The notes: generated by a model from the sequence alone, not told the origin. 64,000 nucleotides of DNA from Candidatus Tenderia electrophaga (GCA_001447805.1 CP013099.1:558001-622000), one strand, 5' to 3'; positions 46,708 to 57,111 are shown, numbered from the stretch's first letter. Made by a program: numbers and translations.

Positions 46708-49436
46708 TGAACCGTACATTCGCTCATCGCCCGGTTCTATTGCTGCGCACTATGGTGGTCCTGGTGCTGTTGTATACGTCAAGCGCCGTGTCGCAGGAGT
46801 TGTTGCCGGAAGTTGATACCGAATCCATGGTGCCGGCGGTCGAAAAGTTGATTGAAGCGGGTAGGCAAGCACTGCGCGCGGGTGATATCGAGGCCGCTGC
46901 GCGCGCCTATAGTGAGGCTCTGCGTCTGCAACCGAAAACGCCCGAAGCCCTGTACCAAATGGCGATCTACTATTTCCGCAAGCAGGATTACGTGCGTGGT
47001 TTCGAATTGATTCGTAAGGCTATCGAGGTTGCGCCCAACAATCCGTTTCCGCGGCTGGCATTGGCCAAAGGATTGGGTGAAGTGGGTGACTTCGAGGCTG
47101 CCATCGCGCAGTACCAGCAGATTCTAGACATGCTCGATCCTGATTCTCGCCCGGCCCAAGCCGCGGCACTTGAAATGAATTTGCTCAAGTTCAGGTTGGC
47201 GACGCGCGATCGAGATAGGGAGCAGTTGCAGGAAATCGGCGATTTGCTGGTAAGCAGATATTCAAACAATCCCTCTGTATTGGAGCTGGTTGCCAACGTT
47301 TATGTGCGTGCCGGCTTCTACAACCAAGCCAGGGATATCTATTTTTCGCTTTTGAATATGATGCCAGACAATCCCCAGATCGAGTTTTACCTTGGAGATC
47401 TCTACGAAGCTATGCGTGATCCAGAAAAAGCCGTCATCCATTACGAGCGCGCCATGGACAAGGGCCAGGGAACACCCCTGGAGCAATCTGCACACATTCG
47501 GGCGGCCATCTTGAAGGCGATTTTGCTACTGCAGCAAGGTGAGAAGGACTTGGCCCAGCAACACTTCCTTGAAGTGCTGGAGTTGGATGAAAATAACGTG
47601 ATCGCCAACATGAACGCGGCGGCCTATTTTCATGAGCAGAGAGACTTTGAATCGGCCAGGCAGGCTTATCAGCGCGTCATCGAGCGCCAGCCAGATAATT
47701 TGGAGGCGCATTACCGTTTGGCCATCGTGTCGCTGGATATGGGGGATTCGGTTAACGGAGTGCGTCACCTCGATTACGTACTGGCGCGCGCTCCGGATTC
47801 ACCTATCGGTCAAGCCGCACAAGACACCATGGGGCGGGTGCAGCAACGCTTCGATGTGGAAGTTATTCGGCAAGTGATCGCCGATGAGCAAATGCTGGCC
47901 CAACAGCTGCGCGAAGATCCTGATGATCCCGAGGCGCTGACCGCCATGGGCGATGTGCTGTTGCGCCAGCAACGTCGCGAACAAGCGCTGGAGTATTTCG
48001 AGCGCGCCATGCAGGCCGCCCCCAATTATGGCGCGGCGTTTGTAAAAGCAGGGCGGGCCTATGACGAGGCGCGCCAACACGCCAAGGCAAAGGAGGCCTA
48101 CCAGCGCGCCCTGGCGTTGCTGTCTGATGATGACAAGGCGGCGCAGATCAGGGAACGGCTGGTGGTGGTGTCCGGCAATCTATATCTCGACGACAAGGAA
48201 TTCGAAAAGGCAGAGGAAAATTTTCAGCAAGCCTATCAGATCTTAAGGGCCAAGGAGGATGTGGATGATGTCGATTTGGCCGAGGTGTTATGGGGGCTTG
48301 CCATGTCGAACGCACAGCAGGGCGATCTGGAGGAGGCCGCAACATGGTACGAAGAATTGATCGCCGTTGTGCCGGGACACTTGGGTGCCAGGATCAACGC
48401 GGCCTTCGTCTATGAGCAGCTGGAGGAAGAGGAAAAGGCCAGTGCGCACTATAACGCGGTCAGACTGGCCGACAACGCACCACCCGCTATGAGGCAGCGT
48501 GCCGAAGATCGCCTGGATTATATTCGACGTCAAACCAACGGTTTCAGTTACATCGTTGGTTACGTTATGGGGTTTGACGATAATCTTAATAGCGCGCGCA
48601 GCAACAAGTTTTTCGAATATCGGTCCGACCTATTTGCGTCGGCGATCTATCGCTACAAATTGAGAAAGGGGATGAAACTCTCGGTAACGGTTTCACCGTC
48701 GTACTCGATTTATCATCGCGCCGAGTTCGACTTTTTCAATTTTACCGTCAGCCCCGATTTATTGTTCGAAAAATGGGGCTACGACTGGACCGTGGGGATG
48801 AGCCGGAACAGTCAGTCCAGTGTGCTCAGGCCCGAACAGAGCTCGACGGTCACCGATACCTTCAGTGCGGATGCCAGTTGGCTCACGGACGACAAGGTGG
48901 GGTATCGTGTCGGGCTTGATTACCGCGGTTTCGGCTCGACCCAAAACCCCTTCTTCGATGCCAATACTTATAATCTCGGCCTCAGCGCCAATTTCGCCGG
49001 TCCCGATAACAGCTTTCTGAGTTACGGTTATAGCCTCACGGTCAATAACAACAAGAACCCCTTGGGCAGCGATTACGCCTATACCGGTCATGGTCTCAAC
49101 GGGCGTATCGATAAGCGCATCGACGAACGCCTGACCGGCTACATCAGCGGACGTTTGGGGTTGAATTTGTACAAGAATGCCGATTCATCCACCAATTTTC
49201 AGCGCCAGCGGCGAACCTTCAGCCTTGGCTTCGGTACAGGGCTTACGTTCCGCATCGATTCATGGGTGAGCTTCTTTACCAGTTACAATTTCACCACGCA
49301 GTATGCCAATCTGCCGGTCGGGGTTATCTTGACGGAACAGCAGTCGGCCGAAGTGCCGGAGAGGGTTCGACAAAGCAGCTCGGTGGGCAGCTTTGTGCGC
49401 CATTCCATCAGCGTCGGCATTCGCATGAATTTCTGA
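46707..49436 (+). CDS. TPR protein with C-terminal outer-membrane barrel
   Basis: A 909-residue exported protein. After a signal peptide (ending SSAVSQELL), residues about 45-610 are tetratricopeptide repeats (AGDIEAAARAYSEALRLQPK, YKAM-type units such as EQALEYFERAMQAAPNYGAAF). Residues about 612-909 have strand-rich sequence (SYIVGYVMGFDDNLNSARSN, VSPSYSIYHRAEFDFFNFTV) ending SVGIRMNF with a terminal Phe. The TPR-then-barrel plan is that of BcsC, PgaA and Slam-type exporters, in which the TPRs handle a substrate in the periplasm and the barrel passes it out. It is the last gene of the operon, and I do not recognise a closer family. Confidence 0.82.
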   Translation: MNRTFAHRPVLLLRTMVVLVLLYTSSAVSQELLPEVDTESMVPAVEKLIEAGRQALRAGDIEAAARAYSEALRLQPKTPEALYQMAIYYFRKQDYVRGFELIRKAIEVAPNNPFPRLALAKGLGEVGDFEAAIAQYQQILDMLDPDSRPAQAAALEMNLLKFRLATRDRDREQLQEIGDLLVSRYSNNPSVLELVANVYVRAGFYNQARDIYFSLLNMMPDNPQIEFYLGDLYEAMRDPEKAVIHYERAMDKGQGTPLEQSAHIRAAILKAILLLQQGEKDLAQQHFLEVLELDENNVIANMNAAAYFHEQRDFESARQAYQRVIERQPDNLEAHYRLAIVSLDMGDSVNGVRHLDYVLARAPDSPIGQAAQDTMGRVQQRFDVEVIRQVIADEQMLAQQLREDPDDPEALTAMGDVLLRQQRREQALEYFERAMQAAPNYGAAFVKAGRAYDEARQHAKAKEAYQRALALLSDDDKAAQIRERLVVVSGNLYLDDKEFEKAEENFQQAYQILRAKEDVDDVDLAEVLWGLAMSNAQQGDLEEAATWYEELIAVVPGHLGARINAAFVYEQLEEEEKASAHYNAVRLADNAPPAMRQRAEDRLDYIRRQTNGFSYIVGYVMGFDDNLNSARSNKFFEYRSDLFASAIYRYKLRKGMKLSVTVSPSYSIYHRAEFDFFNFTVSPDLLFEKWGYDWTVGMSRNSQSSVLRPEQSSTVTDTFSADASWLTDDKVGYRVGLDYRGFGSTQNPFFDANTYNLGLSANFAGPDNSFLSYGYSLTVNNNKNPLGSDYAYTGHGLNGRIDKRIDERLTGYISGRLGLNLYKNADSSTNFQRQRRTFSLGFGTGLTFRIDSWVSFFTSYNFTTQYANLPVGVILTEQQSAEVPERVRQSSSVGSFVRHSISVGIRMNF

Positions 49437-49452
49437 CCCGGGGCCGTGGTTC

Positions 49453-50214
49453 TCAGTCGCGCAGGCCGTTGAAGGCGCGTACCGCCCAGGCCAGTGATAC
49501 GCCGGCGAAGACCAGCATGACCGTGGCGCCGAAGATGTAAGTATTCATGTCAGGGCTGCCAACCAATACGGCGCGCACCGATTCCACCGCATAGGTGATG
49601 GGATTGATCACTGAGATGGTCTCGATCCAGGCCGGCATGAAGGGCTTGGGCACCATGGCAGTGGACAGAAACATCAAGGGCAGGGTCATCAGATTGCCGA
49701 TCATCACCAAGGGTTCTTCGCGTTGCAGGATGATGGCAAAGCCGTTGGACAGGGCCGCCAGTGCCACGCCCAGCAGAAAGATGCTGATCATGGCCAGCAG
49801 TAGATTCAGCGGCCCCAGGTTGAGCTGGGCGCCGAACAGCCAGGCCACCAGCATGATGATCAGGGTCTGCAATACCACCTGCACCGCTGAGTGCATCACC
49901 CGGCTGAGGACGATGGCCACCCGCGACACCGGCGAGGCCAGCATCTTGTCCACGGTGCCGGCGGTGATCTCGCGCAACAGGCTCACGCCCGACCACGAGG
50001 AGCCAAACAGGGCCGTCATCACCAGTACACCGGGGACGAAAAAGTCTATATAGCTGCCACCGCCGGTAGGCGGCGCCTGGACAAAGTTCTTGAACAGCTG
50101 AGTGAAGATGATCAGCCACAACAGCGGTTGGATCAGGGTGAACAGGGTCCACATCGGCATGCGCAATGTGATCTTGGTGTATTTCAGAAATAGATGCCAG
50201 GTATCTGCGAACAC
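49453..50214 (-). CDS. ABC-2 type transporter permease
   Basis: A 253-residue inner-membrane permease of the DrrB/ABC-2 export class. It starts with GTG at 50214 after GAGAGAG. Six helices are visible, including FTLIQPLLWLIIFTQLF near the N-terminus and VMLVFAGVSLAWAVRAF at the end, with the signature VFLSTAMVPKPFMPAWIETI and INPITYAVESVRAVL. It forms an exporter with the ATPase 51 bases upstream. Substrate unknown; relatives export drugs, polyketides or glycans. Confidence 0.92.
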   Translation of the reverse strand: MFADTWHLFLKYTKITLRMPMWTLFTLIQPLLWLIIFTQLFKNFVQAPPTGGGSYIDFFVPGVLVMTALFGSSWSGVSLLREITAGTVDKMLASPVSRVAIVLSRVMHSAVQVVLQTLIIMLVAWLFGAQLNLGPLNLLLAMISIFLLGVALAALSNGFAIILQREEPLVMIGNLMTLPLMFLSTAMVPKPFMPAWIETISVINPITYAVESVRAVLVGSPDMNTYIFGATVMLVFAGVSLAWAVRAFNGLRD

Positions 50215-50265
50215 GGTAATTCTCTCTCGATGGTGGGTCTTGGCGGCGGAGTTTCTGCGCCACAG

Positions 50266-51489
50266 CTATTTATTCTTGTCGGTCCCCTGCCGTTGCTGCC
50301 GATCGCCCTGTTCCTTGGGCCACTGTTGATCGGATGGTGCGGCGCTGCCGGTCTTGGTTTCAGCCGCGTTGCCTGTGTCGTCCTTTTGCCAGTCTTGCCA
50401 TTGCTGTTGCCAGCCGGCCTTCTCTTCCTCGGAGCCAGTCTCCTCGATCTTCTCTTGCCACTTTTCCCAATTCTTTTGCCACTTGCCACCACCGCCGCCT
50501 TTGCCGGCCCATTGGTGCCACCATTCCTCGCCGCCTTCTTCCTCCGTCGCGTCTTCCAGCGTGCTGCCGGTGTATTTGAGAAAGACATCGTCCAGGGTGG
50601 GATGGGCCAGGGACAAAGTCTCGATGACCAGCCCCATCTCCTCGGCCAGGTGGACGAACTTGGGCACGGCTGTGCCGCCGTGGTCGACATAGATATGCAG
50701 CTTGTCGTTCTGCCACACCACGTCGTTGACGTCCGGGTCGTCATGCAGGGCATAGGTGAATTCGCCCACCTTGGGGTCCTGGCTGTCGAAATTGAGAATC
50801 ACTGCGTCGCCGTGAATGGCGTCTTTTAGATGCTCGGCGGCATCGATCACTTGGATCCGGCCTTGGTTGATAATCGCCACGCGGTGGCTGAGGTGGTCCG
50901 CCTCTTCCAGATAGTGGGTGGTGAGCAGGATGGTCAGGCCGTGTTCCCGGTTCAGCGTTTCGATGAGTCGCCACAGGTTCTGGCGGCTTTTGATGTCCAG
51001 GCCCAGGGTGGGCTCATCCAGGAATAGCAGCTGGGGGCGGTGGATCAGGGCCGTGGCGATGTCCAGCTTGCGCCGCATACCGCCGGAATAGGTCATCACC
51101 TGGCGGTCCAGGGCGCCGTCCAGCTCGAAATAGCCGGCCAATTCCTCGATGCGGGCGTCAATATCGCGCCGCGCCATGCGGTAAAGCTGGCCCTGTAGCA
51201 CCAGGTTCTCGCGCCCGGTGAGGAAATAATCCACGCCGGTTTGTTGCGCCACCAGGCCGATGGCGGCGCGGACTTTTTCGGGATCGCGGTCGACATTGTG
51301 GCCCGCTACCTCAACGTCGCCCTCGTCGAAACCGCTGAGCGTGGTCAGCACGCGGATGGTGGTGGTCTTGCCCGCCCCGTTTGGGCCCAGCAGTGCCAGG
51401 ATCTCCCCCTGCTCTACCTTCAGCGAGAGATCGTCGATGGCCTTGTGGCCGCCCGCAAAAATCTTGGTTAAGCCGCTGACTCGGATCAT
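50266..51489 (-). CDS. ABC transporter ATP-binding protein with Trp-rich C-terminal tail
   Basis: A 407-residue DrrA-type ATPase. Walker A LLGPNGAGKTTTIRVL, the signature YSGGMRRKLDIATAL, Walker B LLFLDEPTLGLD and the switch His in LLTTHYLEEADHL are all present, followed by the usual DUF4162-type domain ending near LDDVFLKYTGSTLEDA. The family normally stops about there (310-330 residues). This protein continues for about 90 residues of charged low-complexity sequence with nine or more Trp (EEWWHQWAGK, KWQKNWEKWQEK, GWQQQWQDWQKDD). The ATG at 51489 is used; a TTG nine codons earlier is open. Confidence 0.92.
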   Translation of the reverse strand: MIRVSGLTKIFAGGHKAIDDLSLKVEQGEILALLGPNGAGKTTTIRVLTTLSGFDEGDVEVAGHNVDRDPEKVRAAIGLVAQQTGVDYFLTGRENLVLQGQLYRMARRDIDARIEELAGYFELDGALDRQVMTYSGGMRRKLDIATALIHRPQLLFLDEPTLGLDIKSRQNLWRLIETLNREHGLTILLTTHYLEEADHLSHRVAIINQGRIQVIDAAEHLKDAIHGDAVILNFDSQDPKVGEFTYALHDDPDVNDVVWQNDKLHIYVDHGGTAVPKFVHLAEEMGLVIETLSLAHPTLDDVFLKYTGSTLEDATEEEGGEEWWHQWAGKGGGGGKWQKNWEKWQEKIEETGSEEEKAGWQQQWQDWQKDDTGNAAETKTGSAAPSDQQWPKEQGDRQQRQGTDKNK

Positions 51490-51608
51490 AATCACATCGA
51501 ACTCTGTTTCGGACAATAGCCCGGCATTATAGCCTACTGACGTGCAAGTGATAGATCTGGTTGGTATTTTCTGCTGTTAGAATAGCGGCGCCAATGGAGA
51601 AAGTATAA

Positions 51609-52622
51609 ATGCGTATATTGGGAATCGAAACCTCCTGCGACGAAACCGGGCTTGCCGTCTATGACAGCGAACGCGGGCTGCTGGGCCACGCCCTGCACAG
51701 CCAGATCGAGCTGCATCTGGATTACGGCGGCGTGGTGCCCGAGCTGGCCTCCCGCGACCATGTGCGCAAGACCCTGCCGCTGATCGATCGGGTGCTGGCC
51801 CAAAGCGGCCTGGCCAAGACCGACATCGACGGCATCGCCTATACCGCCGGTCCCGGCCTGATCGGCGCCCTGCTGGTGGGCGCCGCCATCGGCCGCAGCC
51901 TGGCCTGGACCTGGGGCGTGCCGGCGGTCGCCGTGCACCATATGGAGGGCCATCTGCTGGCACCGATGCTGGAAGCCGAAGCGCCGGATTTTCCCTTCGT
52001 TGCCCTGCTGGTGTCGGGCGGCCATAGCATGTTGGTGCGGGTCGACGGGGTGGGGCGCTATGCCCTGCTGGGGGATACGGTGGACGATGCTGTCGGCGAG
52101 GCCTTCGACAAGACCGCCAAGCTGTTGGGGTTGGGCTATCCGGGCGGTCCGGCCATCTCGAGGCTGGCCGAGCAGGGCGATCCTGAACGTTTCCAGTTTC
52201 CCCGCCCCATGACCAACCGGCCGGGCCTGGATTTCAGCTTCAGCGGCCTCAAGACCTTCGCTGTCAATACCCTGGCCCAAAATGGCGATGATGCGCAGAC
52301 CAAGGCCGACATCGCCCGCGCCTTCGAGGAGGCCGTGGCTGAGACCATGGCCATCAAATGCCGCCGCGCCCTGGAACATACCGGCCTGAAACGCCTGGTG
52401 CTGGCCGGTGGCGTCAGCGCCAACCGCCGCCTGCGTCGGCGGCTGCAACGGCTGGCCGAGGAGCGTGGCCTGCGGTTGTATTATCCGCGCGCCGAATTTT
52501 GCACCGACAACGGCGCCATGATCGCCTATGCCGGCTGCCTGCGGCTTGCCGCCGGGCAGACCGAGCCCCTGGTGATCCAGGCCCGGGCGCGCTGGCCGCT
52601 GGAAAGTCTGACTCCCGCTTAG
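51609..52622 (+). CDS. tsaD: tRNA N6-threonylcarbamoyladenosine transferase TsaD
   Basis: A 337-residue enzyme that transfers threonylcarbamoyl to A37 of ANN-decoding tRNAs. It begins [20 protein letters not shown]. The metal-binding HHMEGHLLA, the nucleotide-site [11 protein letters not shown] and [19 protein letters not shown] are typical. TsaC, which makes the threonylcarbamoyl-AMP it uses, is encoded at 60833-61387. Confidence 0.98.
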   Translation: MRILGIETSCDETGLAVYDSERGLLGHALHSQIELHLDYGGVVPELASRDHVRKTLPLIDRVLAQSGLAKTDIDGIAYTAGPGLIGALLVGAAIGRSLAWTWGVPAVAVHHMEGHLLAPMLEAEAPDFPFVALLVSGGHSMLVRVDGVGRYALLGDTVDDAVGEAFDKTAKLLGLGYPGGPAISRLAEQGDPERFQFPRPMTNRPGLDFSFSGLKTFAVNTLAQNGDDAQTKADIARAFEEAVAETMAIKCRRALEHTGLKRLVLAGGVSANRRLRRRLQRLAEERGLRLYYPRAEFCTDNGAMIAYAGCLRLAAGQTEPLVIQARARWPLESLTPA

Positions 52623-52789
52623 CGGATGGCCTCGGTACGCACTTCGTAGCCGCGTTCCTTGTGGGTCCTGTCCCACTCTGCGCAGGCGTACCGCGCCTCG
52701 CTCAGGCTGTCGAACGTAGCCAGTGCATAGCCGTTCTCGGTCATGAGTGTGGCGCTTTGGTCGGGCCACTGCTTGATGATGAATTTCAT
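52619..52789 (-). CDS. Small 56-residue protein of unknown function
   Basis: A short gene with strong support. It has an ATG at 52789 preceded by GAGGTGAGG, normal codon use, and a stop that shares three bases with the tsaD stop. The protein begins [20 protein letters not shown] and continues [19 protein letters not shown], ending in a charged helix. It has a beta-beta-alpha look with Trp and acidic residues. No membrane segment or signal peptide. I do not recognise it. Confidence 0.7.
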   Translation of the reverse strand: MKFIIKQWPDQSATLMTENGYALATFDSLSEARYACAEWDRTHKERGYEVRTEAIR

Positions 52790-52947
52790 GCCTCACCTCA
52801 TCTGAAAAGCCTATGACGCGAGTTATACGCGCACCATGTGACAGCCTCAAGACATCGCCGCCGCGCCCATAAATCCGGGTATTGAACCCCGATTTACGCT
52901 ATAATCCCGCGTCATTTTTGCATTCCTTCTTTCTTTGAGGTCCCGCT

Positions 52948-54756
52948 GTGATCGAAAATCTCCGTAATATCGCCATCATTGCCCACGTCGACCATGGCAA
53001 GACCACCCTGGTGGATCAGCTCCTGAAGCAGTCTGACACCCTGGGCGAACGCACCCAGCTGGAAGAGCGCGCCATGGATTCCAACGACCAAGAGCGTGAG
53101 CGCGGCATTACCATCTTGGCCAAGCCCACCGCCATCAACTGGGGCGACTATCACATCAACATCGTCGACACCCCGGGCCATGCCGACTTCGGCGGCGAGG
53201 TTGAGCGTGTGTTGTCGATGGTCGATTCGGTGCTGCTGCTGGTGGATTCGGTGGAGGGCCCCATGCCCCAGACCCGCTTCGTCACCGAAAAGGCGTTGCA
53301 GCGCGGCCTCAAACCCATCGTCGTGATCAACAAGATCGACCGTCCCGGCGCCCGCCCGCAATGGGTGCTGGACCAGACCTTCGACCTGTTCGACCGCCTC
53401 GGCGCCAGTGACGAGCAGCTCGATTTCCCCGTGGTCTACGCCTCGGGCCTGAACGGCTTCGCCGGTCTGGACGACAGCGTGCGCGAGGGCGATCTGTCAC
53501 CGCTGATTCAGACCGTCATCGATAAGGTCCATCCGCCCCAGGTGGAGCTCGAAGACCCCTTCCAATTGCAGGTCTCGCAGCTGGACTACAACAGCTACGT
53601 AGGTGTCATCGGCATCGGCCGCATCAGCCGCGGCCGGGTCAAGACCAACACCCAGGTGGTGATCGTGGACAAGAACGGCAAGCGCCGCAACGGCCGTATC
53701 CTGCAGCTGCTCGGTTTTCTCGGCCTGGAGCGCATCGAGGTGGACGAGGCCCAGGCCGGCGACATCATCTGCTTTACCGGCATCGAAGGGCTCAATATCT
53801 CCGATACCCTGTGTGATCCCAATGCGGTGGAGGCGCTGGCGCCGCTGTCGGTGGACGAGCCCACCGTGAGCATGACCTTTCAGGTGAATAACTCGCCCTT
53901 CGCCGGCAAGGACGGCAAGTTCGTCACCTCGCGCAATATCAAGGAACGCCTGGAGAAGGAGCTGATCCACAATGTCGCCCTGCGCGTCGCCCCCACCGAA
54001 GATCCGGACAAGTTCCGCGTCTCCGGCCGCGGCGAGTTGCACCTGTCGGTGTTGATCGAAAACATGCGCCGCGAGGGTTTCGAGCTGGGCGTGTCGCGCC
54101 CCGAGGTGATCATCCGCGAGGTGGACGGCGAGAAGCATGAGCCCTTCGAGCAGCTCACGGTGGACGTGGAAGATCAGCACCAGGGCACGGTCATGGAAAA
54201 GCTGGGCACGCGCGGCGCCATCATGAATAATATGGTGCCCGACGGCAAAGGCCGCGTACGCGTCGACTTTATTATTCCCTCGCGCGGTCTGATCGGTTTT
54301 CGTACCGAGTTCCTTACCGCCACCCAGGGCTCGGGCCTGATGTTCAGCGTCTTTGACCACTACGGTCCCATGAAGAGCGGTGATTTCGGTTCGCGCAACA
54401 ACGGCGTATTGATCGCCAATGGCCCGGGCAAGGCCTTGGCCTATGCCCTGTTCAACCTGCAGGACCGCGGCCGTCTGTTCATCGGTCACGGCGAAGAGGT
54501 CTACGAAGGCATGATCATCGGCATCCACTCGCGCGACAACGACCTGGTGGTCAACCCCCTCAAGGCCAAGCAGCTCACCAACGTCCGCGCCGCCGGCACC
54601 GACGAGGCCCTGACCCTGACGCCGCCCATCCGTCACAGTCTGGAACAGGCGCTGGAATTCATCGACGAAGACGAGCTGGTGGAGGTGACGCCCAACCACA
54701 TTCGTCTGCGCAAGAAACTGCTCAAGGAGCACGAACGTAAGCGCGCGTCACGCTAA
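52948..54756 (+). CDS. typA: Ribosome-associated GTPase TypA/BipA
   Basis: A 602-residue translational GTPase active in stress adaptation and 50S assembly. The start is GTG with GAGGT upstream. GTPase motifs are [35 protein letters not shown] and [10 protein letters not shown]. The EF-G-like domains III and V and the TypA-specific C-terminal domain ([19 protein letters not shown]-type region) follow. Length normal. Confidence 0.98.
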   Translation: MIENLRNIAIIAHVDHGKTTLVDQLLKQSDTLGERTQLEERAMDSNDQERERGITILAKPTAINWGDYHINIVDTPGHADFGGEVERVLSMVDSVLLLVDSVEGPMPQTRFVTEKALQRGLKPIVVINKIDRPGARPQWVLDQTFDLFDRLGASDEQLDFPVVYASGLNGFAGLDDSVREGDLSPLIQTVIDKVHPPQVELEDPFQLQVSQLDYNSYVGVIGIGRISRGRVKTNTQVVIVDKNGKRRNGRILQLLGFLGLERIEVDEAQAGDIICFTGIEGLNISDTLCDPNAVEALAPLSVDEPTVSMTFQVNNSPFAGKDGKFVTSRNIKERLEKELIHNVALRVAPTEDPDKFRVSGRGELHLSVLIENMRREGFELGVSRPEVIIREVDGEKHEPFEQLTVDVEDQHQGTVMEKLGTRGAIMNNMVPDGKGRVRVDFIIPSRGLIGFRTEFLTATQGSGLMFSVFDHYGPMKSGDFGSRNNGVLIANGPGKALAYALFNLQDRGRLFIGHGEEVYEGMIIGIHSRDNDLVVNPLKAKQLTNVRAAGTDEALTLTPPIRHSLEQALEFIDEDELVEVTPNHIRLRKKLLKEHERKRASR

Positions 54757-54862
54757 ATTGAGTGTTGCAGAGGCTGTGATCAATGGGGTGCGCCGCGCGC
54801 ACCCTACCTGCGCACGCGTTCGGACGGTATAGTGGAGACAGGTAAGCAGCACGAGATAAGGC

Positions 54863-55813
54863 ATGGCCGATCTGTATCCCGCAATCGAACCCTACGTCAA
54901 TCATCGCGTCGCCGTTGATCCACCGCATACGCTGCACATCGAGGAGTGCGGCAACCCGCACGGCATGCCGGTGGTGTTTCTTCATGGCGGGCCGGGCTCG
55001 GGCTGCGAGCCCTATCATCGCCGTTTTTTCAATCCCGGCAAATACCGCATCATTTTGTTCGATCAGCGCGGCTGCGGCCGGTCCTCGCCCCATGCCGAGC
55101 TGCAGGGCAACACCACTCAGGCCTTGGTCGCCGACATGGAACGCATCCGCGTAAAACTGGGTATCGACGCATGGCTGGTATTCGGCGGTAGCTGGGGCTC
55201 GACCCTGGCCTTGGTCTATGCCGAAACCCATCCCGGGCGGGTGCTGGGCCTGGTGTTGCGCGGTATTTTTTTGTGTCGACCGCGCGAGATCCAGTGGTTC
55301 TATCAGGAAGGCGCCTCGCGGATTTTTCCCGATTACTGGCAGGCCTATGTCAAACCCATCCCCGCGGCCGAGCAGGACGATTTGTTGGCGGCGTTTTATC
55401 GCCGTTTGACCTCCGACAACGAGCTGGAGCGCATGGCCGCAGCCAAGGCCTGGTCCTTGTGGGAGGGGCGCTGCGCCACCCTGAGGCCGTCACAATCCGT
55501 GGTGGATCATTTCGGTGATCCCTTCACCGCCCTCAGTCTGGCGCGCATCGAGTGCCACTACTTCGTCAATAACAGCTTTCTCGAAGAGAACCAGATCCTG
55601 CGCGATGCGCACCGTTTGCAGCATATCCCCGGTATTATCATCCATGGCCGCTATGACATGGTCTGCCCTGTCGAGAGCGCCTGGGAATTGCACGCGGCCT
55701 GGCCCCAGGCCGAGCTGCAGATTATCGACGCCGCCGGCCATTCCGCCAGCGAGCCCGACATCCTCGGTGCCCTGGTGGACGCCGCCGACCGCCTGGCGGA
55801 GCGCCTGGCATGA
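54863..55813 (+). CDS. pip: Proline iminopeptidase
   Basis: A 316-residue alpha/beta-hydrolase removing N-terminal proline. The oxyanion segment [20 protein letters not shown] and the [10 protein letters not shown] loop match the family. The nucleophile is in [19 protein letters not shown], the acid in [16 protein letters not shown] and the His in AAGHSASEP. It overlaps dtd by four bases (ATGA). Confidence 0.95.
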   Translation: MADLYPAIEPYVNHRVAVDPPHTLHIEECGNPHGMPVVFLHGGPGSGCEPYHRRFFNPGKYRIILFDQRGCGRSSPHAELQGNTTQALVADMERIRVKLGIDAWLVFGGSWGSTLALVYAETHPGRVLGLVLRGIFLCRPREIQWFYQEGASRIFPDYWQAYVKPIPAAEQDDLLAAFYRRLTSDNELERMAAAKAWSLWEGRCATLRPSQSVVDHFGDPFTALSLARIECHYFVNNSFLEENQILRDAHRLQHIPGIIIHGRYDMVCPVESAWELHAAWPQAELQIIDAAGHSASEPDILGALVDAADRLAERLA

Positions 55814-56262
55814 TTGGGCTGTTACAGCGTGTCAGTCAGGCCAGTGTTGCGCTGGAGGATGAGGTCGTCGGCTGCATCGAGTGCGGCCTGCTGGTCTTGG
55901 TCGGTGTGGAACGCGGCGACGGCGAGGCCCAGGCCGATCGTTTGCTGGAACGCCTGCTGACCTACCGCGTCTTTCCCGATGCGGGTGGCAACATGAACCT
56001 CAGTGTCAGCAATATCCGCGGCGGCCTGTTGCTGGTGCCGCAGTTCACCCTGCCGGCGGATACGCGCAAGGGCACGCGCCCCAGTTTCAGCCCGGCGGCG
56101 GCGCCCGAGGACGGTGAACGGTTGTTTAATTATCTGGTGGATCAGGCGCGCTGTGCCGATGTGCAGGTGGCCACCGGCCGCTTCGGCGCCGACATGCAGG
56201 TGGCCCTGGTGAACGACGGTCCGGTGACCTTTTGGTTGCAGGTGCCGCCGCTGAACAAATAG
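55810..56262 (+). CDS. dtd: D-aminoacyl-tRNA deacylase
   Basis: A 150-residue proofreading enzyme that hydrolyses D-aminoacyl-tRNA. It begins [20 protein letters not shown]. The catalytic-pocket SQFTLPAD-type strand reads [18 protein letters not shown], and the GxPVTxxL-type motif reads [10 protein letters not shown]. Length normal. Overlap with pip and a 12-base gap to apaH indicate one operon. Confidence 0.97.
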   Translation: MIGLLQRVSQASVALEDEVVGCIECGLLVLVGVERGDGEAQADRLLERLLTYRVFPDAGGNMNLSVSNIRGGLLLVPQFTLPADTRKGTRPSFSPAAAPEDGERLFNYLVDQARCADVQVATGRFGADMQVALVNDGPVTFWLQVPPLNK

Positions 56263-56274
56263 GAGAGTGTGGCT

Positions 56275-57111
56275 ATGGCGGTGTATGCCATCGGCGATGT
56301 GCAAGGCTGCTTCGATGAACTGCAACAGCTATTGCAGGTGATGGACTTTGACCCACAACGCGACCGTTTGTGGTTCTGCGGCGATCTGGTCAATCGCGGC
56401 CCCCAATCGCTGGCGACCCTGCGCTTCGTCAAAGGGTTGGGCGAGGCCGCCGTGGCGGTGCTGGGCAATCATGATCTGCACTTATTGGCCAAGGCCGAAG
56501 GCTGCGGCAAGGAATTAAAAAAGGACACGCTGGACGCCATTCTCAATGCCCCGGATCGGGATGAGCTGATGACCTGGCTGCGCCATCGCCCGTTGCTGCA
56601 CTATGATGCCGAGCTGGGTTGCATCATGGTCCATGCCGGTCTGGCGCCGCAATGGGATCTGGCCACCGCGCAACGCTGCGCGCGGGAGTTGGAAGCCAAG
56701 TTGCGCGGCCCCGATTATCATGAATTCGTGCGCGTCATGTACGGCAACCAGCCTGACCGGTGGTCCGATGATTTGCAGGGCATCGACCGGTTGCGGTTTA
56801 TTACCAACGTCTTTACCCGCTTGCGCTATTGTTATCCCGACGGCCGCCTCGAATTAACGGCCAAGGGCGCGCCGGGCACACAGCAGGCGGGGACCTTGCC
56901 CTGGTTCCAGGTGCCCGGGCGTAACAACGCCGCTCACCGTATCGTGTTCGGTCATTGGTCGACCCTCGGGGTGGGGGAGTGGAACAATGCCCTGTCGCTG
57001 GACGGCGGCTGTCTGTGGGGCGGTTGTCTGGCGGCGGTGCAGCTCGATCAGGATGTGCCGGTATGGACTACACTGGATTGCGATGCCGCTGTGGCAGCGG
57101 ATTCCGATTGA
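56275..57111 (+). CDS. apaH: Diadenosine tetraphosphatase ApaH
   Basis: A 278-residue metallophosphatase that splits Ap4A symmetrically to two ADP. Metal-site motifs are AIGDVQGCFDEL, CGDLVNRGPQSLATL and GNHDLHLLA, followed by HAGLAPQWDL and FGHWSTLG. The ATG at 56275 has AGGAGAG seven bases upstream; a GTG two codons earlier is possible. Confidence 0.97.
   Translation: MAVYAIGDVQGCFDELQQLLQVMDFDPQRDRLWFCGDLVNRGPQSLATLRFVKGLGEAAVAVLGNHDLHLLAKAEGCGKELKKDTLDAILNAPDRDELMTWLRHRPLLHYDAELGCIMVHAGLAPQWDLATAQRCARELEAKLRGPDYHEFVRVMYGNQPDRWSDDLQGIDRLRFITNVFTRLRYCYPDGRLELTAKGAPGTQQAGTLPWFQVPGRNNAAHRIVFGHWSTLGVGEWNNALSLDGGCLWGGCLAAVQLDQDVPVWTTLDCDAAVAADSD

Noticed and set aside
52888-52910. Consensus TATAAT upstream of typA as a full promoter
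   Set aside because: The TATAAT is good but the only TTGAAC is just 12 bases away, so I could not define a proper -35.
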